From Papaver somniferum (Eukaryota; Streptophyta; Magnoliopsida; Ranunculales; Papaveraceae), in contig NC_039361.1 in the NCBI RefSeq assembly GCF_003573695.1, positions 40,841,393 through 40,905,392 on the forward strand: 64,000 nt of DNA, read 5' to 3'. The translations under genes and the position numbers were made by a program. The notes beneath the pieces are model-generated. The model saw only the letters and a program-made list of their open reading frames with translations. It did not search any database and had not been told where the DNA came from. This document shows, piece by piece, positions 38,255 through 50,647 of the stretch. Each line of letters opens with the position of its first letter. Within the stretch, counting starts at the first letter, position 1.

Positions 38255-39025
38255 ACTACCAATGTTTCAACATTCACTCATGTTTTTTTTCCTGGAAGCA
38301 TTTGCAAGTTGCAGAAAATTTAATCTCAACAGCCAAATGTATTAGAATTTAACAAACGTGCACCTGTATTCGAGTATTGGGGTGCTGCATATTATCGTTT
38401 AGAGATGCATTCAATAAATTTAACAAACATATCAGAATTTAACAAACGTGCACCTTTCTGCGATTTCTCTATAGCAGGAACCACACAATATTGCTTCATG
38501 AACAAAGACATGCAAATGAGGCATGCTGATAATTTTGGTTGTTACTTAAGAATGACAACATATTGAAGCCGAGGCACATTACACACAATGTCCTCATAAA
38601 GAAGACAATCCTTCGCAAGGATTCACAAGTTCCAAAAATTGATAGTCAGTAAAATTTTCATCTTGGCTCAGTGGTCAGGTGTAGTTAGTTTCACAGTGCA
38701 TGCTAACCAGGAGATGGTAACAAATAAAAACTACAAAAGATTACTTCTGATGTCACAGATTTTAGTAACAAGAGCAAAATACATAAATCTTTCTGTATAA
38801 TCGATCAAAAATATGTATTTCTGTATGTGGTGTATTCACAAGTTCAGTATCCACCAAAGTATAAGAAGATTACATGAGTATAGATAGAGCCAAAACAAGC
38901 TCCCAGCAGCTAGAGCTTCACCATGGCACATGCACTAATCAGAAGACAGATGTCCAGGAGATCAATTTCTGAAGAACAAAATCAGCACGAAGCCACGTTC
39001 AAGGAAAAGCGAAGAGAGCACCAAC
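38255..39025. other. Spacer between MULE-2 and CDT1
   Basis: Non-coding, AT-rich. The right part is the 3' untranslated side of the minus-strand CDT1 gene. A short repeated phrase (AATTTAACAAACGTGCACCT, near 38346 and 38436) is the only structure seen. Confidence 0.5.
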
Positions 39026-41458
39026 TTAGATGGCTTGGGCAAGTGTTTTTCGTAATTCGTCAGTACTTCTCCGCTTATTGATGCTGCAAAAGAATCCATT
39101 GAAAATGTAATGTTAAATACTGGACCATGGTTTGGTTCTTCTAGATGCAAACCTCAAACGAAGTAAATATCCTCAATCAGCACTGAAACAGCTATACAAA
39201 TCATGCTATGAAGTAACAAAGCTTACCGTAAAAGAGTATCGCCACTAGATGCCACCACCTCAGAAATCCATTCTGGAAGTAACTCTTTTAGAAGTGCCAA
39301 CTGTTCTTCAGTTTCTCCTGAAATACCAAGAACCTCAAGTTAGATCATACTCTTATTATTTTAGAGAAGATATTGATTATCATAATAGTTGTAGAATCAA
39401 GGGTCTTACTTCTATCAATTACATCAATGTGGTTTGCAGTTATTCTTTGTATAACTTCCTCTTTTGTGGCAACACTGCGCTTCATTGAGTTGAATATGAG
39501 ATGGACAATGTCAAACATTTTCGGAAGACTGGCAATCATCCTTTTCCTCAACTTTGCACGAGAGAGGTCTGAGTCTTGCTCCTCCATTACCCTTTTCTCA
39601 TTCTCTTTTATCTGAAAAAGAACAAACTTAATTAATCATCCAGTGGGATTACAATGAAATACTGACTTCAGCACTCAAATGTTTAGGATGATCCTACTTG
39701 AAATGCAAGATAAGGCTTAAAAAAATCTCAAAGTGATTCTTAGCGAGGTAGAGTGTTGAATTACCAAATGCACAAGCTCAGTCCCAAGAAGATTCTTTAG
39801 ACCAGTCAAAGAACTCGCCTCCTCACTTATCTTTTCCATGGGATTTGCCTTCTTCACGGGAGTATTAAACAACAAAGACCTGTTCCTAGGTGGACGACGA
39901 AGCAACTTGCTTGGTGACTCAACTGAATCATCTTCTTGATGCATGTGTCGTCGCTTAGGTGTGGGCAAATCAGGTGTGACAGTCATCATCACCCTTGCTG
40001 GAGTGGATATGACTTTAGCTGGAGTAACTTCAAAGACACCAACATCTTTTGAATAGCAATCTTCAATTTCCTTAGATTTGATTTCGGAAGAAGCTGTGAA
40101 AGGGCTTGGAGGAGGTGTTTTTACTGAATTTAGAATATTTATCGAGTTGATAGTACTGGGTAGTTTAGAAGAATATCTAAGAGGAGATGACATAGCTGAA
40201 CAAGGAGATTCCTCCTTTGAGGTTTCACATAAGGCTGAGGTTGCTGGTGCATTTGAGGTTGAAGGTTCTGAGGAAATTGATAGTAGGTCTGTCTTTTCTG
40301 ATTCTAGGACTGGAACCTTGGCCGAGAATCGCCTCTTGAAAGAACTTGGTAGGACTGAGGCCGCAACAAGATGGGCAACTTCACTGGTGTTATCTTGCTT
40401 TGTTAGGTTAAATAGTTGAGGCAGTATTCCCTCTGGAACATCATCATCCTGACCAAAGAAACACTGGTCAGCGACACAAGTAAAACTGACCCCAAGTCTA
40501 CAATTAGTAAGAGATTGAGCCATTTAATGTAGAACTAGTATGGAAGAAAGCAATCTGGAGATTGCAATAGATATGAAGGGAAGAAAATAGAAGCGAACAA
40601 GAAGAAATTATAATATTGCAGAGAAAAAGAGTTGTATTTTTTCTTCAATGATAATAATGTGTCTTACCAGAACTAAGATACTTAGAATAGGAAAGTTACA
40701 GAACTTCTAAAAAGTGAGAGACTAGGAATAGGTAACAGAACTTCGAAGGGAGTACCTGAGGATGAGATTTTAGAAAGTCTTTAAGGCGGGATCGAAAGAC
40801 CTTCTCCAGACTTGAAAACCCCTTCCCAGGTTCATAATTTTGGGGCAAAGAAATCAAAAAATCTGACTTCTTAAACTGAGTTAACTCGTCTTGTTGTATC
40901 GTAACCTTTTCTAATACTATCTCCTCTGGTAATATATACTTGATTTGTGCTAAATTTGCAGTAGTAAATCTCCTGAAAACCATAAACCACTAGAAATCAG
41001 AAACAAAGAATACAAAAATGTAAATCTAAAAAAAATGAAATGAAACAGGCAAAAGGAATTACCTTTTTGTTAGAGATTCAACGCTGCGTGAAACATTAGT
41101 GAATGTAGTCATTGTCCGTCTCATTCTCAGTAATCTGATTGATTTTTCCATACTCTTAAAGAAATCAATCAACAATTCATACCTGATTGAAAATGAATCC
41201 AAAATTAGTAAGCATTACAAAATGGATAAAACAATAATGTGAAATCAAACAAATCAAAATCGAATCTTACTTTTCTGGGAGTGTGATTGGGTTTTTCTTT
41301 TTAGGTTTAGAGACAGGTGTGACTGGATTCATGGAGGACGATTCTTCTTCTTTCTTAGATTTACTTGCCATCATATACTCCTTCAGATCTTTCACAGATC
41401 GAATCTTCTTCTGCTTGAAGCTTTCAGAAATTGACGATGGAGCTGAGGCTTTTTTCAT
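39026..41458 (-). CDS. CDT1: Replication licensing factor CDT1 (519 aa)
   Basis: CDT1 loads the MCM2-7 helicase at origins in G1. Seven exons (41458-41271, 41182-41063, 40972-40756, 40448-39765, 39611-39410, 39317-39227, 39083-39026) join in phase to 520 codons. The N-terminal basic stretch leads to the CDT1 central domain (LPEKYELLIDFFKSMEKSIR, then RRFTTANLAQIKYILPEE and FRSRLKDFLKSHPQ, about residues 59-175). A Ser/Pro-rich linker follows (several TP and SP sites such as KTPPPSPF and TPKRRHM, possible CDK targets), then the C-terminal winged helix that binds MCM (KMFDIVHLIFNSMKRS, then LLPEWISEVVASSGDTLL, about 404-519). The ATG at 41458 is chosen over an open in-frame extension upstream because that extension contains promoter E2F sites. 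Plants have a small CDT1 family (CDT1a/b); I cannot say which this is. Confidence 0.9.
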
Positions 41459-41573
41459 TTCTAAAAATTTATTTAGGGATCTAATATCAGTCTCAGGTAC
41501 AGTAGAAATAGAAAATAAATGGAGGGAATAATCCCTAAACGATGAAGACAAGATTATAGATATAACACAAAAA

Positions 41574-41660
41574 TTGGCGGGAAACAGTGTTAAGATGGGC
41601 GCCAAATCTGACTTGGCATCCACGTGGTAAGCTTCCTCCCGCCTAAACTCCCCCGCCAAA
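41574..41660 (-). promoter_or_regulatory. E2F-site cluster in the CDT1 promoter
   Basis: On the gene strand, TTTCCCGC (41584-41577) and TTTGGCGC (41606-41599) match the E2F consensus TTTSSCGC exactly, and TTTGGCGG (41660-41653) is a near match. They sit about 120-200 bases before the CDT1 start codon, where S-phase gene promoters carry them. Arabidopsis CDT1 genes are known E2F targets. Confidence 0.8.
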
Positions 41661-41740
41661 TGACATGGCATTTATTACACTTAAATGGGCCTCATAGTTT
41701 CAGTCCGTGAGCGCTATACCATATGGAAAAGTGAAAACTA

Positions 41741-43920
41741 CATGGAGACCCATTCTCCCAGACTTTTCTACTATGAACACCACGCTCAGAAAAACAGAGG
41801 CGCACACCCATTTTCTGGAAGAAAATTATTCTCAAACCCACAATTTCAAAAATTATGTTTTCGTCTGTTTTAATGGTCGAATTACACTTCTTCTTCAGTT
41901 CTTTTTCCTGTTCCTCCAACTGTGAAGTAATCGTTAAAATCTCTGGTGCAGGTTCAGGATTTGTCTCACAAGACCTTTATCTTCATGGGTTCTTTAGTGT
42001 TTCGATCAAATTATCAGCAGATTATACAGCCGGGGTTGTCGTTGCCTTCGATGAAGAAATCAAGTTAGAACTGGAAGATGGTGATGCTGTTAATGTTTGT
42101 GATTAATCTCTTCTCTGTTGCTGCATCTAGGGTTTGAAATTGATGCTGCTACAGATCGAGAAAAAGAGAAGAGTTGCTCAGAAATTGAAGCTCGGATTCT
42201 GAATCTGCTTCTGAGATTCAGATGGAAATGGTGGTGAATTTTAGTTCAAAGCGACGATTTGAGAAACAGATGATTAATAGAAAAATGGTGGTTCAGATGA
42301 ATTTCAAGGGTTAGAAGATAATCTGCTGCTGTTGTGAATTGGGGGTTTTAAGTGAAGAAATATGAAACTGGGTTTAGTGTTTGAGCAGTTGAGGAAGAGA
42401 ATAAACTGAGATGCTCATGTCACTGGATTCATCATTGTGTTGCTGCTGGTGATGACTTGTAACCGATAGTGCTGTCTCAATATCTCCAATAGTTGGACCT
42501 GAGTAGAAGCTGTGTTCTGGTGGTTGTAGTTCAATTTGCAGGTCAATTTGGGTATCGAAATGGTGGCTGCTGTTTGGTGAAGATGTCAGTGTAATTGAGA
42601 TTTGTTCATGAGCAGAAGCAATGGGTTTTTGAGAGCACTTCGATTGCAACAAGAAAAAGGAGATGTGCCTGTGCATTGGTGGTTTTGCAGCCGAGTTTGG
42701 AGCTGAACTGGGTTCGATTTGAGCTGATGTTTCAGCAGTAAAATGTTGCTTCTATACAACTGAATGATGAACTGTTTACAGGGATTCGAATTGGACTAGT
42801 GTTGACAGCGGTGTGGCTCAAGTTTGTAAGGGTTTGGTCAAGTTTTTCTCAGGCGAAGGAGCTGGTGTTGCTGCTACGTCGGAAGTAGAGCTGTTGAATA
42901 AAGGGCAGTTCAGGCAAGCAATGAATGAGGCTGGAATGACCAAGTCTGGGACTTATTGATGGTAGTATAAGTAAAGATGATGAAATAAAGGGATAGGTGT
43001 TGTTGGTTGGAAAGCTACAGATGTATTGGTGTTGTTGTTGTCCATAATGGTCGAATAATCTGTTATGCAACTCTAAAAACAGTTGCATAACCTGTTATGC
43101 ATCTACAAAATTTGTTGCATAACGTGTTATGCAGTCCGAAAAATGATTGCATAACACGTTATACAACAACATTTTTGTTAGTATGAACCAACAAAAAATA
43201 AGGTTGCATAACTTGTCATGCACCTATAATAATATCTACATAACATGTTATGCAGTCGTGAAAATGGATGCATAACCTGTTATGCATCCGAAAATATGAC
43301 TGCATAATGCATTATGCATCGAGAAAATTGTCACACAATCTTTTATGCATCGAGAAAATAGATGCATAACATGATATGCATCCGTAAATATGGATATATA
43401 CTGCATTATGCATCAATTTTTTATACTCAAGAAGGGTGCGAAAACAATGGGTACATGACTTGTTATAGATGCATAACTTTGCTATGCAGTCGAGAAAATG
43501 GTTGCATAATTCGTTATGCGTCTGCATAATGCGTTGTGCATCCTTTTTGGTGGCTGCATAATGGTTATGTATCAAGTTTTCAAAAAATTTGCCTAAAACG
43601 ATGATCACCTCCGATTTTTTCATGAAAAACAAAAATTTGATATTGTTGTTTGTAGTCGTTGCGTAGCTCTCTTTAAAAGATTTCCAACCATATAAAATTT
43701 GTAAATTTCTAAGGTGCGGATTTTTAGATATGTTATGTCCAAGTTGAGTTGCCAATTATACCCCTGATGCATAACTCAGTCATGCAGATGCATAATTCGT
43801 TATGCAGAAGTTTTTAATAATTTCATATAAATATGGGTGTCACGGAAATAATTATGGGTGTCACAGTACCCAAAATTAATTGTGGGCCTGAGATTGAGAA
43901 TATTTTTTTTTTGGGTCTCC
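41741..43920. mobile_element. Putative non-autonomous element with palindrome array (ends uncertain)
   Basis: The left side (GGAGACCCA, then ATTCTCAA and CCCACAATT near 41741-41850) and the inverse of the right side (GGGAGACCCA, ATTCTCAA, CCCACAATT near 43880-43920) share the same words in the same order, like degraded inverted repeats. No target duplication was found. The interior has gene-like but non-coding sequence (42110-42850) and then the TGCATAAC array. Boundaries and class are inference. Confidence 0.35.
43055..43810. repeat. Tandem array of TGCATAAC..GTTATGCA palindromes
   Basis: About 18 units spaced roughly 38-48 bases apart. Each unit is a near-perfect palindrome TGCATAACNYGTTATGCA, followed by a spacer resembling TCCGAAAAATGAT. 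Units drift (GCATAATGCATTATGC and similar), but the two half-sites keep their spacing. No coding sequence is associated. Confidence 0.85.
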
Positions 43921-45031
43921 CCCTAATTTCCCCTACGGAAAATTTGTTGTTTGGTCCTAGGTCCAAAATATTAGTTATAGCAGGGTCCAACCGGAGAATA
44001 ATCTTAGCTTAGGGTCCATATTTGTTTAAAATATAGAAAAGACATATTTAACCCCTGGTGTCGAGCGTGTCAAATAAATAAGAAAATGATCATTTAACAA
44101 GACCAAGACGTAAAACAAAAACATAAAAAGAAAAAGAAATAACATAAACTTTTGGACAACTAGATTCGCACTTTCCTCCTCCAAGTTACAAAATTTACCA
44201 TTGACATTAGTTACTGGAATCCTCTTTTTTCAAGAATCCTCACAGTAGGCAGTAAATCTGGACATGCCTCCCATAACATAAGACAAACCTTAGTGGAATA
44301 TGCTTAGTGCCACGAGTTTCCAGCTTTCCCTACCACCCTTCCAGCTTTCCCTACCACCCAACGAGCCACTACTAGCCGAAACACTCCCTACTGCTCCACT
44401 TCCGTTGAACCTTATCCCCCAAAGCACCAACAGCCTCATCATAAGAAATGTCGAAAATGTCAGATCCAATTCAACCTGTCCTCTTCGAGTCTACACCAAC
44501 ACTGTCAGCAGCGACCTCATCATTATGAGGCACCACTCAAAATCCAGGGAATTGAATGAGGCACAATTGTTAGTACAACATATATGTACTGTTTAATGAC
44601 TACTCTGCAAAGTAGCTTGAGAGATTCCACTGTAGTGTTAGTGGCTTCATGGGCTTCACGAGTAGTGTATTCGCAATGTAAATAATCTGTGTTTAATTGG
44701 GGCACATAATATGTATTATAAAATTGGTGCAACAAATATGTACTCAAAACAAGAGCATATTCTGTCTGCATTAGAAAATGATGACAATATGTTGGAATCT
44801 TGCAATCAGCATGCTAGTTAGCTATCAACAGTGGTGCCGCAAATTAAATTACCATGGTCTACAAGGGGAAACACACCCTTGATCCCATTTTCGATTTCCA
44901 GTTGCATAAAATGCTAAAAAAAATTAAGAATATGTCACCATGCTTAACTACCCTCAGTAAAAACCTATGCGTTACACCTTCATGCAAATTTACATCTAGT
45001 TTGTAACTAATCACTGATTGTTAATCATTAC

Positions 45032-45197
45032 CTGACCATCGGAACCAACGAAAAAAATACTTTATTATGAATAGGAGAAGATGCCAAAGCATTGACATTA
45101 CCCTTGTGGCAAAGAATGTGTCTGGAAAGGAATTTTTTGTTCACCGTCCCAAAACTGTACACTACCAGTACTATCTCGGCTAACCACGGTACTGTAC
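45032..45197 (-). pseudogene. Captured exon of a UTP4/Cirhin-like WD40 protein
   Basis: On the minus strand an exon bounded by a good acceptor (TTCTTCTAG) and donor (CAG then GTAATG) translates to STVVSRDSTGSVQFWD, then in other frames CHKGNVNALASSPIHNKVFF and a VGSDGQ-like end. This matches one WD40 unit of UTP4 (Cirhin), an rRNA-processing factor of the small-subunit processome. The frame is broken twice, once at the SLPQG/CHKG overlap and once in a run of T. No other UTP4 exon is recognisable nearby, so it is a gene fragment and not a gene. Confidence 0.6.
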
Positions 45198-45599
45198 CTA
45201 GAAGAAAAAAGACAATGATTAACGACTGCAAATCGAAACAAGACAAAATCAGTACATGATTGAATATTAAACAACTTCTGCCGAAGCTTTTTGTTCCTGC
45301 AATACAAACGAAATGGCAATATTAAACAGTCGAGATTTGGTACACAAGTTAAATCAGTCTTATTGGTAACCACACAAGTTATTGAAGTCTAACACTCAAT
45401 GCAAAGTAAAACTTTGGGATTCATCTAGTGCAACTGAAAGATCCGTAGTGCGATTACAAATCCACAACGCCTAACACTAGCTACCCAAATAGCAAAAAAC
45501 GAAATGCGAAATCCGACAAAATTAGTAATTAAGAGTGCAACCTCAGTCAGATTGTCTAAACTATTTTTTTTGGCTCCTCCAATATATTTGATAAATAAC

Positions 45600-48130
45600 A
45601 CATAACAACATTTATACAGTGATTTTTTCTTGAGTGTGGCCGGTGGCGATTATACACTGAGAAGTATCACAGTACATCATTTATACACTTATTTTCTCAG
45701 GAGTGCAGCGCTTATACACTGTGATTTTCTATTAAATTATGGGCCAAAGGAGGTAATCTCCGTAGCTCACCAAATACGACAATTTTCAATTATGTACTCT
45801 ATAGTTATACTGCAGAGAGACCAGAGGTGCTTACACCCATGTAATTCACAATTTTTATTTTTATGAATACGAAAATTGTATTCGGAATTTCTTGTTTGCA
45901 AGGTGGCTTGGCAAGCTACTTTCTCAATTATTACATGCATATGCACCATCGGCTAATGAACATGTTATCGAGAACTTAAAGAAATGCTTCTAAAAAGAGT
46001 ATTTAGTTATGTGCAAGTGTAATCAAAATAAGATCAAGTGGCAGATACAATAGTAACAAATGGAAATTGATTTTTAGGAGTACGTCATTTATGTACTATG
46101 AAAAATTCTTATTCCCCGATTCATAGAATGCCAGCAAATCTACAAAATTTCATAGTAACATTATTGGTATGTTTACACAACATAACCTATGCGTAATGCA
46201 AAGAAAGGAAATTCTTCTTGTCACAACGGTCAGTACATATTAGCTACACTCATACTTTCATTGGATTTTAAACATCATAACAGGGATTGCATTCTAAAAT
46301 ACAACTAATTCCATCTAAAACCTTTGCATAATGCTAAGATAACAATTCTTCCTTTCACAACTGTGTCAGTACATATTTGCTACACTCATATTTCAGTGGA
46401 TTTTAAGTATCATAACAGGGATAACATTTGAAAAGATAACTAATTACATCTAACACCTATGCATAATGCGGCACAAGCACAAATCAGGCTAATGTAAATT
46501 TCATTTTGGAAAATGGTGCACTTGTCTTCACAATAGAGAGATGAGTCTGTAGTAAATCATGGTGTACTGTAATTTACACAATAAGAGAGAATAGACTTAC
46601 ATATCTTGTAGATGTTTTCTTTAGATCTCTTGTTTGTTCATCAAATGCTTGTAAAGTCTAGTAGCACCACCACCTTTTGAGTACAAAATGAACAACACCA
46701 TCAACACCATTAATGAAACTGAATAGAAAAATTTTAAGTGAAGTCGTGGCGAAGATCTCAAAGATCTAATTTAACAAAACCAAAAATTACCAAAAATCAA
46801 AAAATAAACTCAATATAATCCTCTGAATATGAAATCAAAAACAACAATATTAGAAGCACTACTGTCAGCTAAATCATTGACAAGGACCACTACTCAGTCA
46901 TTGGTTTAAACTACTCCTGACAGTAATGAAATCTGTACATGTGTATGAAGGCTTCGCCACATATAAAGTTAGGAAGTACGAAGTACATCGTTTATGCAAC
47001 GATTTTCTCTTGAGTGTTGAGTTTTCAGCAGTGCAACATATATATACATTGTGTATTTTTAGCAGTGCAGTGTATATACACTGTGACTATCGAATGTAAG
47101 CTAAACGAGGTTTAGGATTGTGGAAACATTGGCATTAACATATGTACAAGGTTAAACTAGTACTCCATAACATTAATCTTTCACGAAATAACTACCATTC
47201 TAATCAAATTTCTAAATATTGTAATTATGGGCGAACCAGTGTATGAAAGCTTGTCCTATACAAGTTTAGTAAGCATTGAGCTGCTGCTGCTGCACTTTCA
47301 TATCCATGTAGAAGGCATTTATGCAGGAGCTACAAAGACTATCTCTCCATGCCTGTAAAAAAAGAAAAAAATGCAACATCAGAAACATCTAAAATCTAAA
47401 AATTCAAGTACAGTTGTTATGCATTGTTACAAAAATCCAGTACAGCTGCTATGTAGTGTATGTTCTACTCTAGTCTCAAACATACTGCGTTGGGTAGTAG
47501 TGTGAAGACGGGTATGCAGTAAGAAGAAAAATTACTTCAATAACAAATCCAGTATAGTTGTTATGCACTGCTCAAAAATACAGTACAGTTGTTATGTATT
47601 GTATATGTTTTATTCTATAATTTTGAACATACTGCATTGGGTAGTAGTGTGGAGATTACCAGCCTCTGATTTTTCAGTAAACCAAATATACTCACATCAA
47701 AAATTAACTCGCATGATGGGTACTATACTCGCATAAAAAATTAACAACAATTTCAGAGCCAAAAGCACAAACATATACAACCAACAGAAACATAGGAATA
47801 TATCAGAACCGAAACACTTTCAATTCAGTATTTCATATGTACTGCTAGATCATATGAATTAACTGAGTATAACTATGAACACAACAGAATTACAAGCAAT
47901 TATTTTCAGTATTCCATATATGTACTTCTGATTCGTAAACTAAAAATCAACTGCATGTCAAAAATAACTTATAAACCTATGAATCTAACAGAATAAAAAC
48001 AACTCTATTCCAGTATTGGATACAAGTACTTCAGGATCAAACAAAAAAAGTAATAAAACAATGAATATAACAAAATTAAACCAGTTTTTTTCTTCAGTAT
48101 ACCGTTTATGTACTGCAGAATCAAATAATC
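45600..48130. repeat. Dispersed array of AGTAY...RTACT motifs
   Basis: At least 13 imperfect palindromes resemble CAGTATACCGTTTATGTACTG (for example near 45660, 46230, 46372, 46977, 47405, 47440, 47550, 47826, 47905, 48011, 48095), plus TTATACACTGTG forms near 45610-45720 and 47070. Spacing is irregular, 40-400 bases. Confidence 0.6.
46186..46470. repeat. Tandem duplication, about 143-bp unit, two copies
   Basis: ACCTATGCGTAATGC ... CAGTACATATTAGCTACACT ... CATAACAGGGATT repeats as ACCTTTGCATAATGC ... CAGTACATATTTGCTACACT ... CATAACAGGGATA, and a third unit begins at about 46455. Confidence 0.7.
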
Positions 48131-48850
48131 TGTAACAACAAACAATCATGATTTTAACAAAAAAAAAAAGAAACAAAAAACAAAATTATGGCTATATTAC
48201 TGAATAATCTAAACAATAACAATTTTTGTTCTCAAATCAACACATCAATTCTTCCTATAACGTTTCAGTGGCCAAAGTGAGATCCATTAATCCACTACCA
48301 AACGTAACAGATCATTACATCGAACCAATTCACGGATCAGCAATCAAACATCCAAAATTAGATCTATTTTACTAGACTGTAACTAGTAGATCGAATCCAA
48401 CAAATCACTCAAATTTCAGTAAAAATCAATTAATTGATGATAAAAAGAACTCGAACAACAAAGAAGAAGATACTGAAAATATCAAAACCCTAAGAAAACA
48501 ATAAAAAGAAGACTAAATTAAGAATCTCACCATTTTTTAGGGTGTTAGAAATGATCAATCGAAGGAGATACAGAGGAATAAATCTAGGGAACAAAATCTT
48601 GCGCGGAGAAACTGATTAATCGATCAAAGACCTCGTAAGAATCTTCATCGCAAGTCGCCAGAGCTCTTCAAATCGAGAGAGACAATAGAGAAAATGAAGA
48701 ATGATGAATTGTGAATTGGTCTGTAAAGTAGAAAGGTTATTTCTGATATTTTTAAATTACACATAAATGTTCCCGCACGTGTACAGGACCTGAGATTAAA
48801 AAGTTGGGTCCATTTTACTGTTTTCTTTTTATTATGGACCTCTGGTTACT

Positions 48851-49184
48851 GGACTTTAATGGATGGACATGCCACTAATCAATACTAGAATATTGATACC
48901 TATAGGTAATTCCTACATACCATTTTGCACTGAGAATCTTCACAACTTCGCAGCCGTAAGACTTAGCCCCGCCTTCACAGTGGTCATGGTCTGTGAAGCC
49001 TCCGTAGGACTCAGTTTTAAAGCAAGTGGATGTCAAGTTGTGAACCCACCTACGAAATGACAACTGTTTTAAAGCATGTAGATGTGACTGTATGGCCCTA
49101 CCTATTTGCACAACAAACTGGTATTAATCAGACTCTCTCAATTATTGTATAGGTTTCTTCGTTTGCAGGAGTTTTTAAATTCCT
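48851..49184. other. Short intergenic segment
   Basis: Non-coding flank between two transposon-like blocks. A duplicated phrase (AAGCA.GT.GATGT, near 49021 and 49073) is visible. No gene recognised. Confidence 0.4.
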
Positions 49185-50647
49185 GCCATTTTTTGGGGCG
49201 ACCCTAAAAAAATTAGGGTCAATTTTTTTATTTTCAACCCATAGTCAAGGTTAAGGAATGTCCAAAAGATAGAAGTATACCTTAACGCCCTTCCGTAATC
49301 GGGAGTTATTTCGTGTCCGATTGTTAATATTAAATCGGTATTTAAGTAACACAAAGATACTACCGATTGATATAAATTTGTGCTAAATGCGCATTTGGGG
49401 CTACTATTAATCGGAAGTTAACGATAAATTCATTTAGTACCGATTATAGGCTCAATCAAAATTCAAAAGAAGAAAAGGATTTTTGTAAAATTTCATTTTG
49501 GGGCTACTCCGTATTCGGTAGTTATATAAACTATTTTGACTACCGAATATGGTTGAATATTTGCAAAGAGAGTCATGTACAATCGGAAGTCAGGATGTTG
49601 CCTCATTTACTACCGATTACAGGCTCAACCAAAATTCAAAAAATAGATGATTTTTGCAAAATCACATTTTGGGGCAACTCTATGTTCGGTAGTTATGTGA
49701 ACTATCTTGACTGCCGATTATGGTAGGATTTCGGTAAAGAGATATACTGTATAATCGGAAGTCGGGATACCTTCATTTACTACCGATTATAGGCTCGACC
49801 AAAATTAAAAAAATTGAGGATTTTTGCAAAATCACATTTTGGGGCAACTCTATATTCGACAGTTATATGAACTATCTTGACTGCCGATTATGGTAGGATT
49901 TCGGCAAAGAGATCTATTGTATAATCGGAAGTCAGGATAACTTCATTTACTAACGATTATAGGCTCAACCAAAATTCAAAAAATTGAGGATTTTTGCAAA
50001 ATCACATTTTGGGGCAACTCTATATTCGGTAGTTATATAAACTACCTTGACTGCCGATTATAGTAGGATATTTGCAAAGAGGGCCACTGCATAATCGGAA
50101 GTCAGAATACCTTCATTTACTACCGATTATAGGCTCAACCAAAATTCAAAAAATTGAGGATTTTTGCAAAAACACATTTTGGGGGAACTCTATATTCGAT
50201 AGTTATATAAACTACCATGACTGCCGATTATAGTAGGATATTTGCAAAGAGAGACAATGTATAATCGGAAGTCGGGAAACCTTCATTTACTACCGATTAT
50301 AGGCTCAACCAAAATTCAAAAAATTGAGATTTTTTTCAAAATCTTATTTTGGGGCTACTCTATATTCGGGAGTTAAATAAACTAAATTCACTATGGATTA
50401 TGGTAGCATTTTAGCCAAAGGTCTTCTTTAATCGGGGGTCAAGATAAAATTTTTTACTACCGATTATAGGATAATCAAAATTCAAAAAATAGAGGAATTT
50501 ATTTTGGGAATACTTTATAATCGGAAGTTATATGCACTAGATTTACTCACGATTGTGGATTAACTTCCCGATTGTGAAGTTATCTACCAATTGGAAAGGG
50601 TAGTTTGACCCCTAATTTTTTCGGGATCGCCCCTAAAACTGTCGGGC
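49185..50647. mobile_element. Non-autonomous MULE-like element of 170-bp tandem repeats
   Basis: The ends are inverted: GGGGCGACCCTAAAAAAATT on the left and the inverse of a GGGGCGATCCCGAAAAAATT-type sequence on the right, with outermost GCC/GGC. Flanks TTAAATTCCT (49175-49184) and TTAAATTTCT (50648-50657) match at 9 of 10 bases, a probable 9-10 bp target duplication. The interior is almost entirely about seven copies of a roughly 170-base unit. No coding. It lies 41 bases before the start codon of the P450 pseudogene. Confidence 0.7.
49437..50470. repeat. About seven tandem 170-bp units with CCGATT/AATCGG motifs
   Basis: CTACCGATTATAGGCTCAAC recurs with small changes at about 49437, 49609, 49780, 49950, 50119, 50289 and 50456. 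Each unit holds four related words, CTACCGATTATA, TATTCGGTAGTT, TGCCGATTATGG and ATAATCGGAAGT, so CCGATT occurs in both orientations about every 40 bases. Confidence 0.85.

Larger units (their letters stand above)
43950..48850. mobile_element. Putative non-autonomous MULE-like element carrying gene fragments
   Basis: The left end (AGGTCCAAAATA, later AGGGTCCAACC, AATCTTAGC) and the inverse of the right end (AGGTCCATAATA, GGACCCAACTT, AATCTCAGGTCC near 48785-48845) show the same ordered words, suggesting degenerate inverted ends. No clear target duplication. The interior has a WD40 exon fragment (45032-45197), a motif array, and at its right a gene-start-like segment (GA-rich leader then ATG and donor, minus strand, 48530-48720). 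Such content is typical of Pack-MULEs, but the borders are uncertain. Confidence 0.4.

Noticed and set aside
42374..42676. Minus-strand open frame of 100 codons, Ser/His/Gln-rich
   Set aside because: Composition reflects simple sequence in the non-coding block; no homology recognised.
43055..43810. CRISPR-like regular repeat array
   Set aside because: Plant nuclear context, palindromic degenerate units and no unique spacers of constant length; not a CRISPR.
44300..44596. Plus-strand open frame with repeated FQLSLPP
   Set aside because: The repeat is a 21-base local duplication; no domain; possibly captured DNA but not supportable as a gene.
48863..49111. Overlapping open frames on both strands
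   Set aside because: No recognisable domain, short, between two transposon blocks.
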